A stretch of DNA of 64,000 nt from Dermatemys mawii (GCA_007922305.1 ML677385.1:9404869-9468868); one strand, 5' to 3'; shown: positions 35,941-47,813, numbered from the stretch's first letter. Notes: generated from the letters alone by a model not told the origin. A program made the numbers and translations.

Positions 35941-37764
35941 CAAAGACTACTAAAAAAAAATTAACACATTGACTTTTATGTGGCTCCACTACACATAATG
36001 ATAATGTATTCAATATAAAATATGATACAAGTTGGTTTTCTTATACAGCCTTCCATACAATATGGTCAGTGTACTTGGGGACTCATTGTCCATTCTATTA
36101 TACATTCTCTTTAATAGAGTTATATGGGTGTAACTTCAGTGGAAAATCAGGGCCATGATCTTCAGACACTAGTTAATTTCAAAAGTCTAAAAGACAAAAC
36201 TAGTTCAAAGTTTAAAATTATGAACTTTAAAAAATCTGGTAAACTGACACTAATCTAATCTAAATGAGCTCTAATCTTCATGGCTTTACAGTTTTCTGGA
36301 TTCTATGTAGTGCTATTAGCTTTGAATTAGTCTTATTTGTAGGTGACAAATGCCTCATCGTTAAAGGAGATGGAGGGATGGCCTTGAAATTACAGCAGAA
36401 ATCTCAAGAGATCAACACTTCTTCTGTTTTAGATTTCAACCTCAGGAAGTTTTGATACCATTGTATACAAACCATAATGAGAGTGCAATTTTTAAAATGA
36501 GCACAGAAACCAAGCCTAAATCTGGATCCCTCTTCCTTAGCCTATCTCAGATTGGAGCATTGCCCAGAATATATAAAGGTTAGTCAGAAAATGTGGTGAA
36601 TTATTGCCACCTAACAAAATTTGTTGGTACAACATCCATGACTGCTAGGTCCAGTCATGCAACAGATGGCCAAAATATGACCTTTCTAATAACCTGTGAA
36701 CGTTATTTTGACTGTGCTGCCATTTAGTTCATTGGCAAGCTCCCTTTGATAGTTATGTTGAGAGATTAAAATTGTCTTTGGCATTTTTACATGCTCTTGC
36801 TGCTACCAAACTCCCTGGACTTCCGTGTTCTGTTTAACATGATATGTTTCACTCAAATCAGCAGAAGTTAAGCCTATTGAAACCAACTTAAATTAAGGTC
36901 ATTGTAATGAGGTGCATGGCATGACCCTGCGTATCCAGCCCCTTGGCCCTGTTCCTTAAAGACTCAGGCAGGGATTTCCTTACATGCCCCTGAATTTTTC
37001 CAACACCCCCTGCCCCCAGTTTTGTGAACTAGTTACATACAGTGTTACCAATTTAGTGATTGTTTGGAAATTTAAATTTAAATTGAAACATTAATACACA
37101 CTTTACAAGCATATAAAGTGTATGATAAAATATGTATATCTGAAAAAGTATAATAGATTTGAAAAGTGTGAACACAGACTAGCATCCTTATACAGCTGTT
37201 GTTTTTTATGACAATATCCGTGCATTCATTTTGGTGATGTTGGCCAACCTAATAATTTCAAATTATGATATGTAAGCAAAGTCTAAATGAGCTCTCCCCG
37301 ACAGCTAGTGATGAGCTTGGGGCTGGGGGGAAAGGCTTCAGGATCAGATTGTATTAACATTCACACGTAATCTACCTAGATAACCAGCAAACAAAGCTGA
37401 TTTGAAAGCACTTCAATGCGGGGGGTAATGAAATGTTGTTTTTATTGTATGAATAAAGGACAGTAGAACTGTCCTTAGCCTGTGCTGATTGAAGGCATCA
37501 AGAGAGAGGGTGGGGACAGGTGTTTTGCTTGATGATCTGCCTGAGTCACAAATATTATTTGACCTGCCTCTCTCCACTGTTTAAAGACAGAGCTGATTAG
37601 GCTTTATAGAGAGTCTTTGGGGTTGTTAAGTGACCACTAGAGCTGAAATCTCTGATAATCAGGTCTAAGTGCTTAGACCTGCTGTGTGACAGTGTTTCTG
37701 TGGAAGAGATGACCCAGTCTGCACTAGCACCGAGGTTCTCCCCCAAGAGCCAAAATCACTGAGA
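35941..37764. other. Unassigned DNA
   Basis: Nothing recognised. Confidence 0.45.
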
Positions 37765-37772
37765 GCTAGATG

Positions 37773-38035
37773 CAGAGGTGGCTCCAGGCACCAGCGCAGA
37801 AAGTGCATGCCTGGGATGGCCAGCTGCTGGGGGTGGCCTGCTGGTTGCTGTCAGGGCGGCAGTCAGGCACACTTCGGCAGCATGCCTACGGGAGGTCCAC
37901 CAGTCCCACGGATTCAGCAGCATTTTAGCGGCGAGGACAGTGAATCCGTGGGACCGGCAGACCGCCCTCAGCCATGCCACCGAAGCCCACCTGACTGCCG
38001 CACTTGGGAAGACAGGAAACGTAGAGCCACCTCTG
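37773..38035. mobile_element. Non-autonomous hAT element, 263 bp
   Basis: Ends CAGAGGTGGCTCCAGG and, in reverse complement, CAGAGGTGGCTCTACG. Flanks GCTAGATG (37765-37772) and GCTTGGTG (38036-38043) match at 6 of 8 positions. The interior is GC-rich with GGCGGCAG- and CCACGGATTC-like motifs. Overlapping frames on both strands are compositional. Confidence 0.8.
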
Positions 38036-38043
38036 GCTTGGTG

Positions 38044-38375
38044 GAACCGCGAGAGATCGACTCACAGAGGTCACAGTGGTAGCTGGCAGCAGAAGGTGAC
38101 AGGGCAGGGCCATTGGAGCAGAGCAATAGAGTGAAGAGTGGTATGACAAACAGTAGCCAGAGCATTGGACTATATTTTAGTCACTTTTCTCCAGAAGCTA
38201 GATTTGTGTCTGGGAAACTTGTATAAATATATGTTTCCTAGTAGGCCAAGATTTTTAAAATGCTTTATTTGCCAAGATCATTATCTCACATCATTGCTAT
38301 CTCAAGAGGTCATTATCTTGGAGAGTTTCTGTGCTATAAACTTTTTTATTAGTATAAATATTTTTTTTATGTAAG
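38044..38375. other. Unassigned DNA
   Basis: Nothing recognised. Confidence 0.45.
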
Positions 38376-39028
38376 AATGGCTATATAGGGTCAGATCAAT
38401 GGTCCAGCTATCCCAGTATCCTGTCTTCTGACAGTGACTGTTCCGGGTGCTTCAGAACAGGGAATCATAAATTGATCCATCTCTTGTCATCCACTCCCAG
38501 CTTCTGAAGAACAGAGGCTAAGGACACTCAGATCATGATGTTGCATCCCTGCCCATCCTGGCTAATCGTCATTGATGGACCTATCCTCCATGAACTTATC
38601 TAGTTCTTTTTTGAACCCTGTTATAATTTTGGCCTTCACAACATCCCTGGCAAAAATTCCACAGGTGACTGTGCGTTGTTTGAAGAAGTACTTCCTTTTG
38701 TTTGTTTTAAACTTACTGCCTATTAATTTCATTGGGTGACCCCTGCTTCTTTTGTTAAGTAAAGGAATAAATAACACTTCTTTATTCATTTTCTCTAAAC
38801 AAATCAAGATTTTATAAGACTTTTTCATGTCCGCTCTTACTCATCTCTTTCTAAGCTGAAAAGGCCCAGTCTTTTAAATCTCTCCTCGTATCAAATCTGT
38901 TCCATACCCCTAATAATTTTTGTTGCCCTTCTCAGTACCTTTTCCAATTCCAATATATCTTTTTTGAGATAGTGTGACCAGAACTACATTGCAGTATTTA
39001 AGATGTGGGCCTGTCATGGATTTATATA
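38376..39028 (-). mobile_element. CR1 LINE 3' half, antisense
   Basis: From 38376 the reverse complement of the CR1 3' UTR, then the ORF C-terminus (38562-38828, with NKRSRGHPMKL and LDKFMEDRSI), then more RT C-terminal sequence broken by frameshifts to about 39028. It abuts the hAT-related segment directly. Confidence 0.85.
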
Positions 39029-40860
39029 GTAGAAGTGGAGGAGTTTGGTTTGCCAGACTGATCAGCTAAGCCAATACTGACTACCTATATGAAAAGGCTG
39101 CAAACCACCACACCTCAGGACTGCATCACCATGGAGAAAGCCTTATAAGCCAGTCACTGTCAAAGACAATTTTAGAAGAACTTAATGAGGCTGTTAAGAA
39201 TGCTAGAGACAACTCAGTTTACATGAACCATCATAGCTATTGCATCATTCTTTCTATTTAAGCAAGAGATATCACACACTACAAACCAGAGGCCTATGTT
39301 ACGTGTATTGTCACTTGTTAATCCTGAAGCTGGACACTGGTTCTGAACAAGACTGGCAAATGCTCACTATCTTTCTGCAAAAAACTCAGCTGACTCTCTT
39401 GAAACGTGGTGCAACAGTGAAAGACTCAGGAGCTGAAAAAGTGAAGAATTTTCTCACCATATTCAAAATATGTGCATAGATGGCTGATGAACACACCAAT
39501 GCAAATAGGAATCAAGTATTAAGTCATTGTGTATGTTATCTTGATGTCTGTGGGAGGACAGTAGATGCATTCTACTGTCAGGTTATAGAACACACATCAG
39601 CTGCAGCTGTGACATCTTAGAAGAGTTAAATGCTTGTAAATTGAACCCCAAACAGATGTCTGCTTGTGCATTTGATGGAACTACAAACTTCTCTGGAAGA
39701 CATAGTGGAGTACAAGCTTTGCTCAGAGAAAAGTGTAACCCTAATCTCTCCTATACACACTGTAGAGGCCTTCTACTCCAGCTAGCACTAGTACAAGCTG
39801 CAGAATTTTCAAAAGACATTAAAAGCCATAAATGTAATGGCTTTTTATACTCTTTTTTTTCAGCAAGTCCCAAAGGACTGAACATTTTGGAAACAAATAG
39901 AAGATACACTGGGATTGAAGTTCAAATGAGTCCAATTTGGGAAAACCTGCTGGCTTTCTCATGAGTGATTCTTGGCAGTTGTCTTAAAATTACTGCAACT
40001 GTTATTACTGGCTTTGGAAAGTATCCAACAAGATAGGACAGATCTAAGTAGTGAGGCTAATGGACTACTGTACTTTTGTTACTAAGTTCAGAGAAGACTC
40101 TTGCCATTCTCTCTCTTGTAAGTCTACTGTTGAAACCACTTGGGTTATTAAACAATGTCATTCAGACATCTCCTACAACAGTATTAGATCTTCGCCCAGA
40201 AATAGAAGCTATCCTTGGATCAAACAGAGAAATCCATTGAAAATGTACTGAAAGAAGCAAATACTTCAGTCCAAAAGTTGACTAATGAAGGTATTTATAT
40301 TGACTCCATAAGTGAAGAGGACAAGAAGTGTCTGTTAAGCCAGCTGAAAAAGTATACAGACTTGGTTCTTACAAAACTACAATAGAGATTTCTGAATTCT
40401 ATTCAACTTCCACATAGCTTTTACAGATGCCTGTCTTATAAAATACCTACAATTGCATGGAGTGAGGCACTACCAGCAATGGGGCTGCTTTGTGATCAGG
40501 ACAGATGAGAGAATGTTAAACACAGAGTAGAATATCATATGGAAAAAAAATGAAGATTTAACTTCAACTTCTTTATCATCACTAGTGGTTCGACCCAATC
40601 TTTGTGCTATTTTTCCTGGGATGAAAGTAGGAATTCATCTCTTGCTAATCCTGGTCACAACAGCTATGGTTGAGCATATTTTTTCCTCATTGAATAAAAT
40701 TTTGTGTTGTGAAAGAAGTTGCCTTCTGCCTGATCATGAGCATATCATGAAGGACTGGAAGTAACGGACACACAACACGACGCCAAAGAGTGCAAAATGA
40801 CAACAAGAAACCAAGAAGAATGTAAATGTAGTGCTTCATAGTAGACTTGAATAGCCAACT
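39029..40860 (+). pseudogene. hAT-family (DUF4371-type) transposase, decayed
   Basis: Fragments in order match a ZMYM6-like hAT transposase. First comes an N-terminal DUF4371-like part (39029-39620). Then 39641-39964 is open for 107 codons with ACAFDGTTNFSG, SGVQALLREK and SFFSASPKGLN. The last part (about 40310-40780) is the C-terminal dimerisation region (TAMVEHIFSSLNK, CCERSCLLPDH in one frame). Several stops and frameshifts, and the expected N-terminal zinc finger is not seen. No termini or target duplication were identified, so it may be a transposon relic or a decayed domesticated gene. Confidence 0.65.
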
Positions 40861-42002
40861 TAGAGAGAGAGAACAAGTTTTCAAAGCGAAAATTATTACC
40901 ATAGCATTGTGGGCGGTAAGGGAGGAGCAAATGGTGCAAGGGATTGGCTGAGATTTTGGGCAGGGTTAGAATTAATTCCCAAAGGTGTCGAAGCTTATTG
41001 GGAGGTGTGGTGGGGAGGGCAAGAGGGCATCTTCTGACAAGGCTAATTAGTAGGGGGGTTACTGAGATGCTTGTGTATACCCATTGCTATTTATCAATGT
41101 CACTGCCTCAGCTGACTAGCAGGTCCTTCATGTGTCCAAAGACTGAAGAGTTTTAAAAAATTGGGAAAAAACAGCTATGTTTGTACAGTTGGCAGGAGCA
41201 CTGGGACAAATCCATAAACAGGGACTTTCCATTTTTTCAGCAACATAAGAGCCTTATCCAAAGCTTTCATTTGCTTCATTGCTTTTTGGATCAGGCTTAT
41301 GGTGACCCAAAAAGCAGATAACTAACAGTACTGTATTCCATAAACCAGAATGGAGGCCAGTTGTCAGACCATATTGTCAACTGGCAGATAAATGTATTGT
41401 CTTCTGAATGCCAAATGCTGCCTTCATCTCCCCCAAGGACACAGGAGGCCTGAAATGCAGAGTGTTACATTTCCACAGTGCAACAGGAATAAGCCATGTA
41501 GAAGCTGTTTCAAAGGACTGCATACCCACCTGCTCCACAGTACTTTTCTTTGTGGCCTCCATTGCCCTTCAAATCCACAGGCCTGGACCCTTTCCACAGC
41601 GGACTCACAGGGGTCCTCAGATGTTGCTGCAACCCATATTTAGAACAGAATTCCTTTGGAATAACTCCATCCCAGACTGGGAAGGAGGTAATTCTATCCA
41701 CTTTTCTCCAAAAAATAAATTCAGCAACAAAACAAAAAAACAATCAGCAACAAAATCTGTGAGGCAATTGTGCAGTCTCTTTATTCAGACCATTTGCAGA
41801 CTAATTGGGGGAGAGGAGGCAGCATTTGGCTCTGAAACACTAAGAAAGAATTCAGTTCCTTTATACTTTATGGTTGAGATTTTCAAAACCATGCAGGGCA
41901 GGCCTAATTCTGCTCAAGTTTTTGTCAGGGATAAAATTTCTATTGACTTCCAAGAAATCAGAGGTAGGACAACAATAGGAAGTTCCGAAAGCCTTACACA
42001 GG
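40861..42002. other. Unassigned DNA with a 199-codon chance frame
   Basis: The plus-strand frame 41408-42007 is the longest open segment outside recognised elements, but it overlaps three other frames, shows no domain and runs into a CR1 fragment. No gene is claimed. Confidence 0.4.
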
Positions 42003-42650
42003 AGTAGCAGCATTGGCCAGACCAATGATCTTCCATTAGTGGCCAGTACCAGATGCTTCAAAGGGAATGAACAGAACAGAGCCATCATCCAGTGATCCAT
42101 CCCCATCATCCATTCCCAATTTCTGGCTGCTGGAGGTTTAGGGATTGCTGGAACACGAGATTGCATTCCTGACCTTCTTGGTTTATAGCCATTGATGGAC
42201 TTATCATCCATGAACTGATCTAATTCCTTTTAGAACCCAATTATACTTTTGGCCTTCACAAGATCCCCTTGCAAAAAGTCCTGCAGCTTCCCTGTGCATC
42301 GTGTGAAGAAATATTTACTTATATTTGTTTTGAAACTGTTGCCTGTAAAAATTTCATTAGATAATCCTAGGTTCATGTGTTATGTGAAAGGGGAAATAAT
42401 ACTTGTCTATTTTTATTCTCCACATCATCCATGATTTTATAGATCTTTATTGTGTCTCTCTTAATCATTTCTTTTCTAAGGTGACCAATCGGAGTCTTTT
42501 TAATCTCTTCTCATGTGGAGGCTGTTCCATAGCTAATCATTTTTGTTTCTCTTCTCAGTTGTCCTTCACTTTTTTCAATATTGTTAAGATGCAGTGACCA
42601 GAACTGCATGCAGTAATCAAGGCCTGAGCATACCTCTGATATATATATAG
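42003..42650 (-). mobile_element. CR1 LINE 3' half, antisense
   Basis: Reverse complement of the CR1 3' UTR (CCAGATGCTTCAAAGGGAAT, then ATTGATGGACTTATCATCC) followed by RT C-terminal sequence (TGTGAAGAAATATTTACTTA, TGTGGAGGCTGTTCC) to about 42650. Heavily diverged. Confidence 0.8.
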
Positions 42651-42779
42651 TGTCATTATGAAATTTTTTCCCTCACCCCACTCAGTGAAATTTTTAGTCC
42701 ATATTTTCTAGGAAAGATGTCCGGAGGAGAAGGTTGGAAATCTTTTGCAAGCCACGCATGTCATTCTGAGCATAACTCA

Positions 42780-43330
42780 GAACTTTTTAAAGTCAGTGGC
42801 ATAAGTCCCATTGACTTCCGTTTTATTAGATTAAAGTCTCTCATAAAGTCAGAAAACAGCACACATGTCCCTAGTTAAAGGAATATAAATAAGGTTGCAA
42901 AGTCAAGCTTTCAAATTAGGATATGATAGAACCAAACTGCCGCTTTCCCACCTCCCCTGTGATCCTTATTGTGTGGTCCTTATTATCTGGGTACCTTTGT
43001 TGAGGTGTCTTGTGATCTGGATGCCTGTGATTTGATTTGCACAAGTGCTGAGCACTCACTGCTATAGCTAAAGTCAATGAGAGCTGTACTCTGATCATAT
43101 AAATTGTTATATACTGCTATGTTCTCAAAAAAAAAGATATCTAGTCCCACATGTCTTAAATTAGGCAAAATTAGTTTGAAACTTTTTACCTTTATTTTTC
43201 TGTCTCTCAGTTCCTTATCTGTCAAATGGTGATGATAATGCCCATTTTTCTCCCAGGGAAGTTGTGCAAATAAATTAATGATAATTAGTTAATGAAGGGC
43301 TTGAGTATTGTAGTGATGAGAGCCTAGAAA
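42780..43330. repeat. Amniote interspersed repeat fragments
   Basis: 42840-42930 (AAGGTTGCAAAGTCAAGC) is the reverse of the motif at 43600-43640. 43195-43330 (TCAGTTCCTTATCTGTCAAA, then GGAAGTTGTGCAAATAAATT) resembles the MIR/L2-type tail. Old, fragmentary. Confidence 0.4.
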
Positions 43331-43499
43331 AGCCCAGGAAGAAATTGATAATTTTGTCCTCAGAGCGGAGTTTGACTAGTGTGCTGTAAATAAGGCTTAT
43401 GGCCACACAATTAACAATGAGGATAAAACAAACTATTGAATTGCCACTCATTAAGTGAACCCCATATATTCAGTGCTCTGAAACAGTCAGTGGTCTGTG

Positions 43500-43770
43500 A
43501 AAAACAACAGTTTGTGATTATGTAATTAAAGACTGCATCATAATGCATACACATTTGGAGACAAATCAAGGTGGCACAGGCAAACTAAATTCTGTCATTT
43601 CCTAATATATGATTGCTTGACTTTGCAACCTTGTTAAAGTTTTTTCTGAGAGAGAGAGAAAGAGAGAGTAATAATTATACAAGACCTTATCCTCAGCTCA
43701 TTGAAGTTAATGGAAAAACTCCCATGCACTTCAGTGGGCTTTTGATCGGGCCCATAATTAAATTCAAACA
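43500..43770 (+). repeat. Amniote interspersed repeat fragments
   Basis: Carries ACTGCATCATAATGCATACA and TTGCTTGACTTTGCAACCTT, related to 55880-55990, followed by a palindromic CATTGAAGTTAATGG/CACTTCAGTGGGC part. The family name is unknown to me. Confidence 0.4.
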
Positions 43771-44594
43771 AATCAGTATGTATGTTGACATTGTGTATTC
43801 TTGCCATTTCTGACTAGGAACATTAATAAATGCTGATGGTTCTCCAGTTTCCTACTTTGAGCCCTGATGCTGAAAACTTCTCCACTTTGAGATGCATTGA
43901 AGACTGTGGTGCTCTGTGTGAGGGACTGTCTGCATGGGGCAGCTTGGCAAATTAGGCTCATAGGCCCTGATCCTGCAATTGATTATGTGTGGGTGCATAC
44001 AGTTGGTTGCAGGTTTGAGGCCTTAATGATCAAATACAGAAAAACATATTTATTTTAAAGGGTGCCTAACTTTGTACAGCAACATTCCACATGCACACAG
44101 AGAGAGCCTGAATTTTCCAAATAAATTATTTGTTGTGAATTACTTTCTACTTAACCCTTGATTATCATTCCACCTAGATACAGAAGTAAACAAATTATTA
44201 ATAAATAATTTAATAAATTATTGTTCAAAAATATTTAGAAATTTCAATACAACCTAATTTTGTTAACTGTATCAGTCTTTGATCTGATTATGTTTAACCC
44301 AAGATATGGTAATTAGTCTTTAAGGGCCCGAAGGTGTCAGATTTTATGTGGCATACCTGTCTAGGCAGACAGTTCTATTCATGGGATAACTTGTAGAGTA
44401 TGGTACTATCCAGTATTAGTAAAAATGGCACAGTCCAGGTACAAGCAGGAAACCCTCTCAAATTATGATCTATCCCATATTAACATCAGTGGTGTTTGGA
44501 TCAGGCAATTGATCTATATGACCCCAGTCACCTCATATGATTTTATTGACCCTAAGAACCTCATCATCTGAGCATCTGAAAAAAAATTAATGTA
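43771..44594. other. Unassigned DNA
   Basis: Nothing recognised. Confidence 0.45.
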
Positions 44595-44599
44595 CTTAT

Positions 44600-44664
44600 C
44601 CTTACAGTGCCCATGTGCTGTAGGAAAGTATTGCTATCCCCACTTTACAGATGAGGGGAACTAA
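44600..44664 (-). repeat. MIR-type SINE, distal half
   Basis: CCCCACTTTACAGATGAGG is the central-to-distal MIR motif. It stops at TAA (44662-44664), where the Harbinger element begins; its other half resumes at 48429. Confidence 0.75.
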
Positions 44665-45026
44665 GGGTATGGTTACACTTACAAGATTATAGCGCTATTG
44701 GTTATAGCAGTCCCCTTATACAGTAATGTGAATAGCGCTATTGTATGTCCACACTGAGATGCTCCAGCGTTATAGCATGGCCACATTTGCGGCACTTAAT
44801 ACGGCATTAAGAGCAGCGCATTAGGCATGTATCCCACAGTACACCTCTTCCTGATCTGGTGCAATGCCTTGTGGTAGGGGGGGCGTCACTTGCGGGGCAT
44901 CCTGTTTCAACTACCCATGATGCTTTTTGGCATATCCCAGCAATCCCTGTGTTTCCTTCCACCTCCGGCGCCATCTTTCAACGGTTTCAGCAAGGCGGGC
45001 TCCGTCTTCCATTGTCGTGTGCTGCA

Positions 45027-46263
45027 ATGAATCCAGAACTGCTGAGGAACATGCTGACGACTGTCGCCAGCACATCTCTGTGTGCAGTGGAGTTAATCCT
45101 TGACATGCAGGATGACAGTGATGAGTCTGAAGACGAGATCGAAGCGGTGAATGTGTTTGACACGAAGCTTCTTGTCTCATTAACGGACATGCTCACGGCC
45201 ATTGAACGCCGCTTCTGGGCATGGGAAACGAGAACTGAGTGGTGGGATTGCATCATCATGCAAGTCTGGGACGATGAGCAGTGGCTGCAAAACTTTCGAA
45301 TGAGAAAAGCCACTTTCATGGGACTGTGTGCTCAACTCGCCCCCGCCCTGCGGCACAAGGACACCAGACTGAGAGCTGCCCTGCCGGTGGAGAAGCGGGT
45401 GGCTATCGCGATCTGGAAGCTGGCTACACCAGACAGCTACCGATCGGTGGCCAACCAGTTTGGGGTTGGAAAGTCGACCGTTGGAGTTGTGCTGATGCAA
45501 GTGTGCAGGGCCATTAATCGCATCCTGCTACAAAAAATCGTGACTCTGGATAACGTGCATGACATCGTGGCTGGCTTTGAAGAAATGGGTTTCCCTAACT
45601 GTGGAGGGGCGACAGATGGGACCCATATACCTATTCTGGTGCCCGCCCACCTAACTGACGAGTACGTTAACCGAAAGGGGTACTTCTCCATGGTTCTCCA
45701 GGTGCTTGTGGATCACCATGGGCATTTTACTGACATTAATGCTGGCTGGTCTGGAAAGGTGCATGACTCACACATCTTCCGCAACACCAGCCTGTTCATG
45801 AAGCTGCAAGCCGGGACTTTTTTCCCAGACCAGAGGATCCCCATGAGGGAAGTGGAAATGCCCATAGTGATTCTTGGTGACCCTGCTTACCCTTTAATGC
45901 CCTGGCTCATGAAACCCTACACAGGGAGCCTGGACAGCAGTCAGGAAAGGTTCAACTACAGGCTTAACCGGTGTCGAATGACTGTGTGCTTTTGGGCATC
46001 TCAAGGCACGCTGGCGCTGTCTTTATGGGAGGCTAGACTTGGCCGAGGGTAGTATCTCCGTGGTTATTTCTGCACGCTGTGCCCTACATAATCTTTGTGA
46101 GCGGAAGGGTGAAGGCTTCACTCAGGCATGGTCCTCGGAGGTTCAACGCCTGGAGGCCACATACGCCCAGCCAGAGAGCAGGGTTCTTGGAGGGGACCAG
46201 TGCGAGGCTGTTAGGATCAGGGAAGCCTTGAGGGAGCATTTTGAGGCTGAAAGCCAGTTCTAA
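45027..46263 (+). pseudogene. Harbinger DDE nuclease (HARBI1-like), frameshifted
   Basis: Cuts transposon ends and joins them to target DNA, together with the Myb-like partner. The chosen start is the ATG at 45027; the frame is open back to 44859 but that part looks non-coding. A helix-turn-helix-like region lies near residues 120-164 (VEKRVAIAIWKLA, GVGKSTVGVVLM). The DDE domain shows TDGTHI (first Asp, residue 197), GKVHDSHIF, and GDPAYPLMPW (second Asp, residue 285). After NRCRMTV near 45984 the frame shifts: the next codons (TGT GCT TTT GGG) resume the family's AFG motif in another frame, ending at TAA (46261-46263). A short deletion, probably 5 nt, has removed the expected Glu codon and broken the ORF. 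Confidence 0.85.
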
Positions 46264-46358
46264 AGTGAGGTGCAGATGGAGGGAGGGAGGGAGGGAGCAT
46301 TCTTTTAATAGGAACAGGCATTTGCTTTTCTGTAGCCTGTAATAATGTATGTACACTT

Positions 46359-46364
46359 AATAAA
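46359..46364 (+). terminator. Poly(A) signal AATAAA, nuclease gene
   Basis: AATAAA about 96 bp after the nuclease stop codon, between the two convergent genes. Confidence 0.6.
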
Positions 46365-46392
46365 GAAACCCATTTATTAAGAAGACAATTCA

Positions 46393-46398
46393 TTTATT
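46393..46398 (-). terminator. Poly(A) signal, Myb-like gene
   Basis: AATAAA on the minus strand about 90 bp beyond the stop of the Myb-like gene, facing the plus-strand signal at 46359. A second minus AATAAA lies at 46373-46378. Confidence 0.55.
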
Positions 46399-47179
46399 GA
46401 ACAGGTACTTCAGTTGCTGAAAGAAAATATTGTGATGCATGTGAGGGGGAAGCCGGGGGAGGTGCAATGGGGGTGTCGTGGGGTCAGTCAGAGCTCGGAA
46501 TATGTCCGGGTCTCTGAGTCTCCAGTGCCCTCACAGTGGCCATGTCCCCCGAACCTCATTTGCAGAGAGCAGTAAGGCATGTTATTAGGGGTTGACTGCA
46601 GTGGATAATGGTCCAGGGTTTGAGGGTTGTTCGGTGAAGACAGAGGGGTTGGAGGCAGCTGTGGATGGTGATAACCATTTGGCTGATGATAGTGGCCTGG
46701 AGGGTACTGAGGCACAGAAGGGGAAGGGATTTGGGGCAAATGATAATTGGGGTGGTGGGTGCGGTGCTTCTCCTCCTGAAGGGTGACAATCCGCTGCATA
46801 GTCTGCAATTGAAGCTGTAGTAATGAGAGCAGCTTATCGGTGCTTTTCTGGCGGAGAATCGCATTCTCCTTCCGCGCCTTCTCCCTCAACTTGCTCTCAT
46901 TCTCCCTCCACCTCTGTGCAACTCGATTCTCCATTACAGCCTTTTGCATTACTTGCTGTACAAGAGCCTCTTTGCTCCTTCATGGCCGCTTCCTCAGTCG
47001 CCTCAGCCTCTCAGCTGTTGATAAGAGCGATGGCGCAGGGCTGAAGGACGACCCTTCTAAAATAAAAAGATACATTTAACAGTGGTTCCCTTGTAAAGAG
47101 CAGACATGCCTATCATTCCCCCGCATTCCCCGTTTGCCTGTCCCTCAGAGAGCACAGATACAGCAACGGAGCCCCTGCC

Positions 47180-47813
47180 ATGGTGAGTGCACTCCAGAGG
47201 CAAGGGAAATGATTTTTTCCCTGCCCTGAAAAGCTGTGGCGGGGGAGGGGGTGGGGAGTGCCGATACGTTGTAGGAGCCCCAGTCTGAGCAGCAGGCAGC
47301 GGGAAGGATTTGTTCCCTGCCCTGAAAAGCTGTGGCGGGGCGGTAGGGGTGGAGTGCCAGTAAGTTGCAGGAGCCCCACTCTGAGCAGCAGGCAGGGGGA
47401 AGGATTTCTTCCCTGCCCTGAAAAGCTGTGACGGGGGTGGGGGGCGGGGGGTGGAGTGCCGGGAAGTGGCAGGAGCCCTACTGTGAACACTGTCCCAACA
47501 TTCTCCGTAGGTGTTTGTCCTGGAAGATATCTCGTTGCTTCGAGTCACTGAGGAACAAAGGGAAGGGATTTTAATGAGATGCGGCTTCCGCCCAGGGCCA
47601 TATGCAGCTTGCCTATGTGCAGCAATGCTTCCCCCACCCATTGTAGCACAGTGGCAGGGACTAGTGACCGTGACCGGGACGGGGACCACGCTGGCTTTCC
47701 CGGGAAACCTGCGCAGGCGCATTGCAAGCGCTCTTATTGAGACCTTTGAAGAGATTACTGATGACGATTACCGCGAGGTGATAGACTACATGAATGCTTT
47801 ATTCCACATGTAG
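47180..47813 (+). CDS. Possible third Harbinger gene, two exons, 101 aa
   Basis: Not recognised as any known family. ATG at 47180-47182 sits in the context GCCATGG and is followed immediately by GTGAGT, a near-consensus splice donor (intron from 47183). An acceptor CTCCGTAG ends at 47510. Exon 2 (47511-47813) is open for 100 codons to TAG and joins ATG in phase 0, giving MVFVLEDISLLRVTEEQ at the N-terminus, a GFRPGPYAACL segment, a Gly/Thr-rich stretch, an FPGNLRRRI basic patch and an acidic, Tyr-rich C-terminus (EEITDDDYREVIDY). The 328-bp intron contains a 96-bp minisatellite. The whole unit lies antisense inside the intron of the Myb-like gene. It could be chance; the splice signals and start are the main support. 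Confidence 0.4.
47221..47489 (+). repeat. 96-bp minisatellite, about 2.8 copies
   Basis: Units 47221-47316 and 47317-47412 are both exactly 96 bp; a third, partial unit runs to about 47489. Each starts CTGCCCTGAAAAGCTGTG and contains a G-rich run, AGTGCC and AGGAGCCC. Because 96 is divisible by 3, a minus-strand frame reads through as 32-residue repeats, but the array lies in introns of both genes. Confidence 0.9.

Noticed and set aside
35572..35953. 122-codon Ser/Pro/Leu-rich frame
   Set aside because: Follows a pyrimidine-rich tract; composition explains it.
41408..42007. 199-codon plus-strand open frame
   Set aside because: Overlaps other frames on both strands, contains no recognisable domain and ends within an antisense CR1 fragment; most simply a chance frame.
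44911..45691. Minus-strand frames of 84-110 codons
   Set aside because: Shadows of the Harbinger nuclease on the opposite strand.
46592..46786. Plus-strand frame opposite exon 2 of the Myb-like gene
   Set aside because: Antisense shadow of the Pro/His-rich tail; no independent support.
47057..47722. 221-codon minus-strand frame with 32-residue repeats (LFRAGKKSFPLPAAQ type)
   Set aside because: It is created by the 96-bp minisatellite, whose length is a multiple of 3, and lies in the intron of the Myb-like gene. No start, domain or splice evidence.
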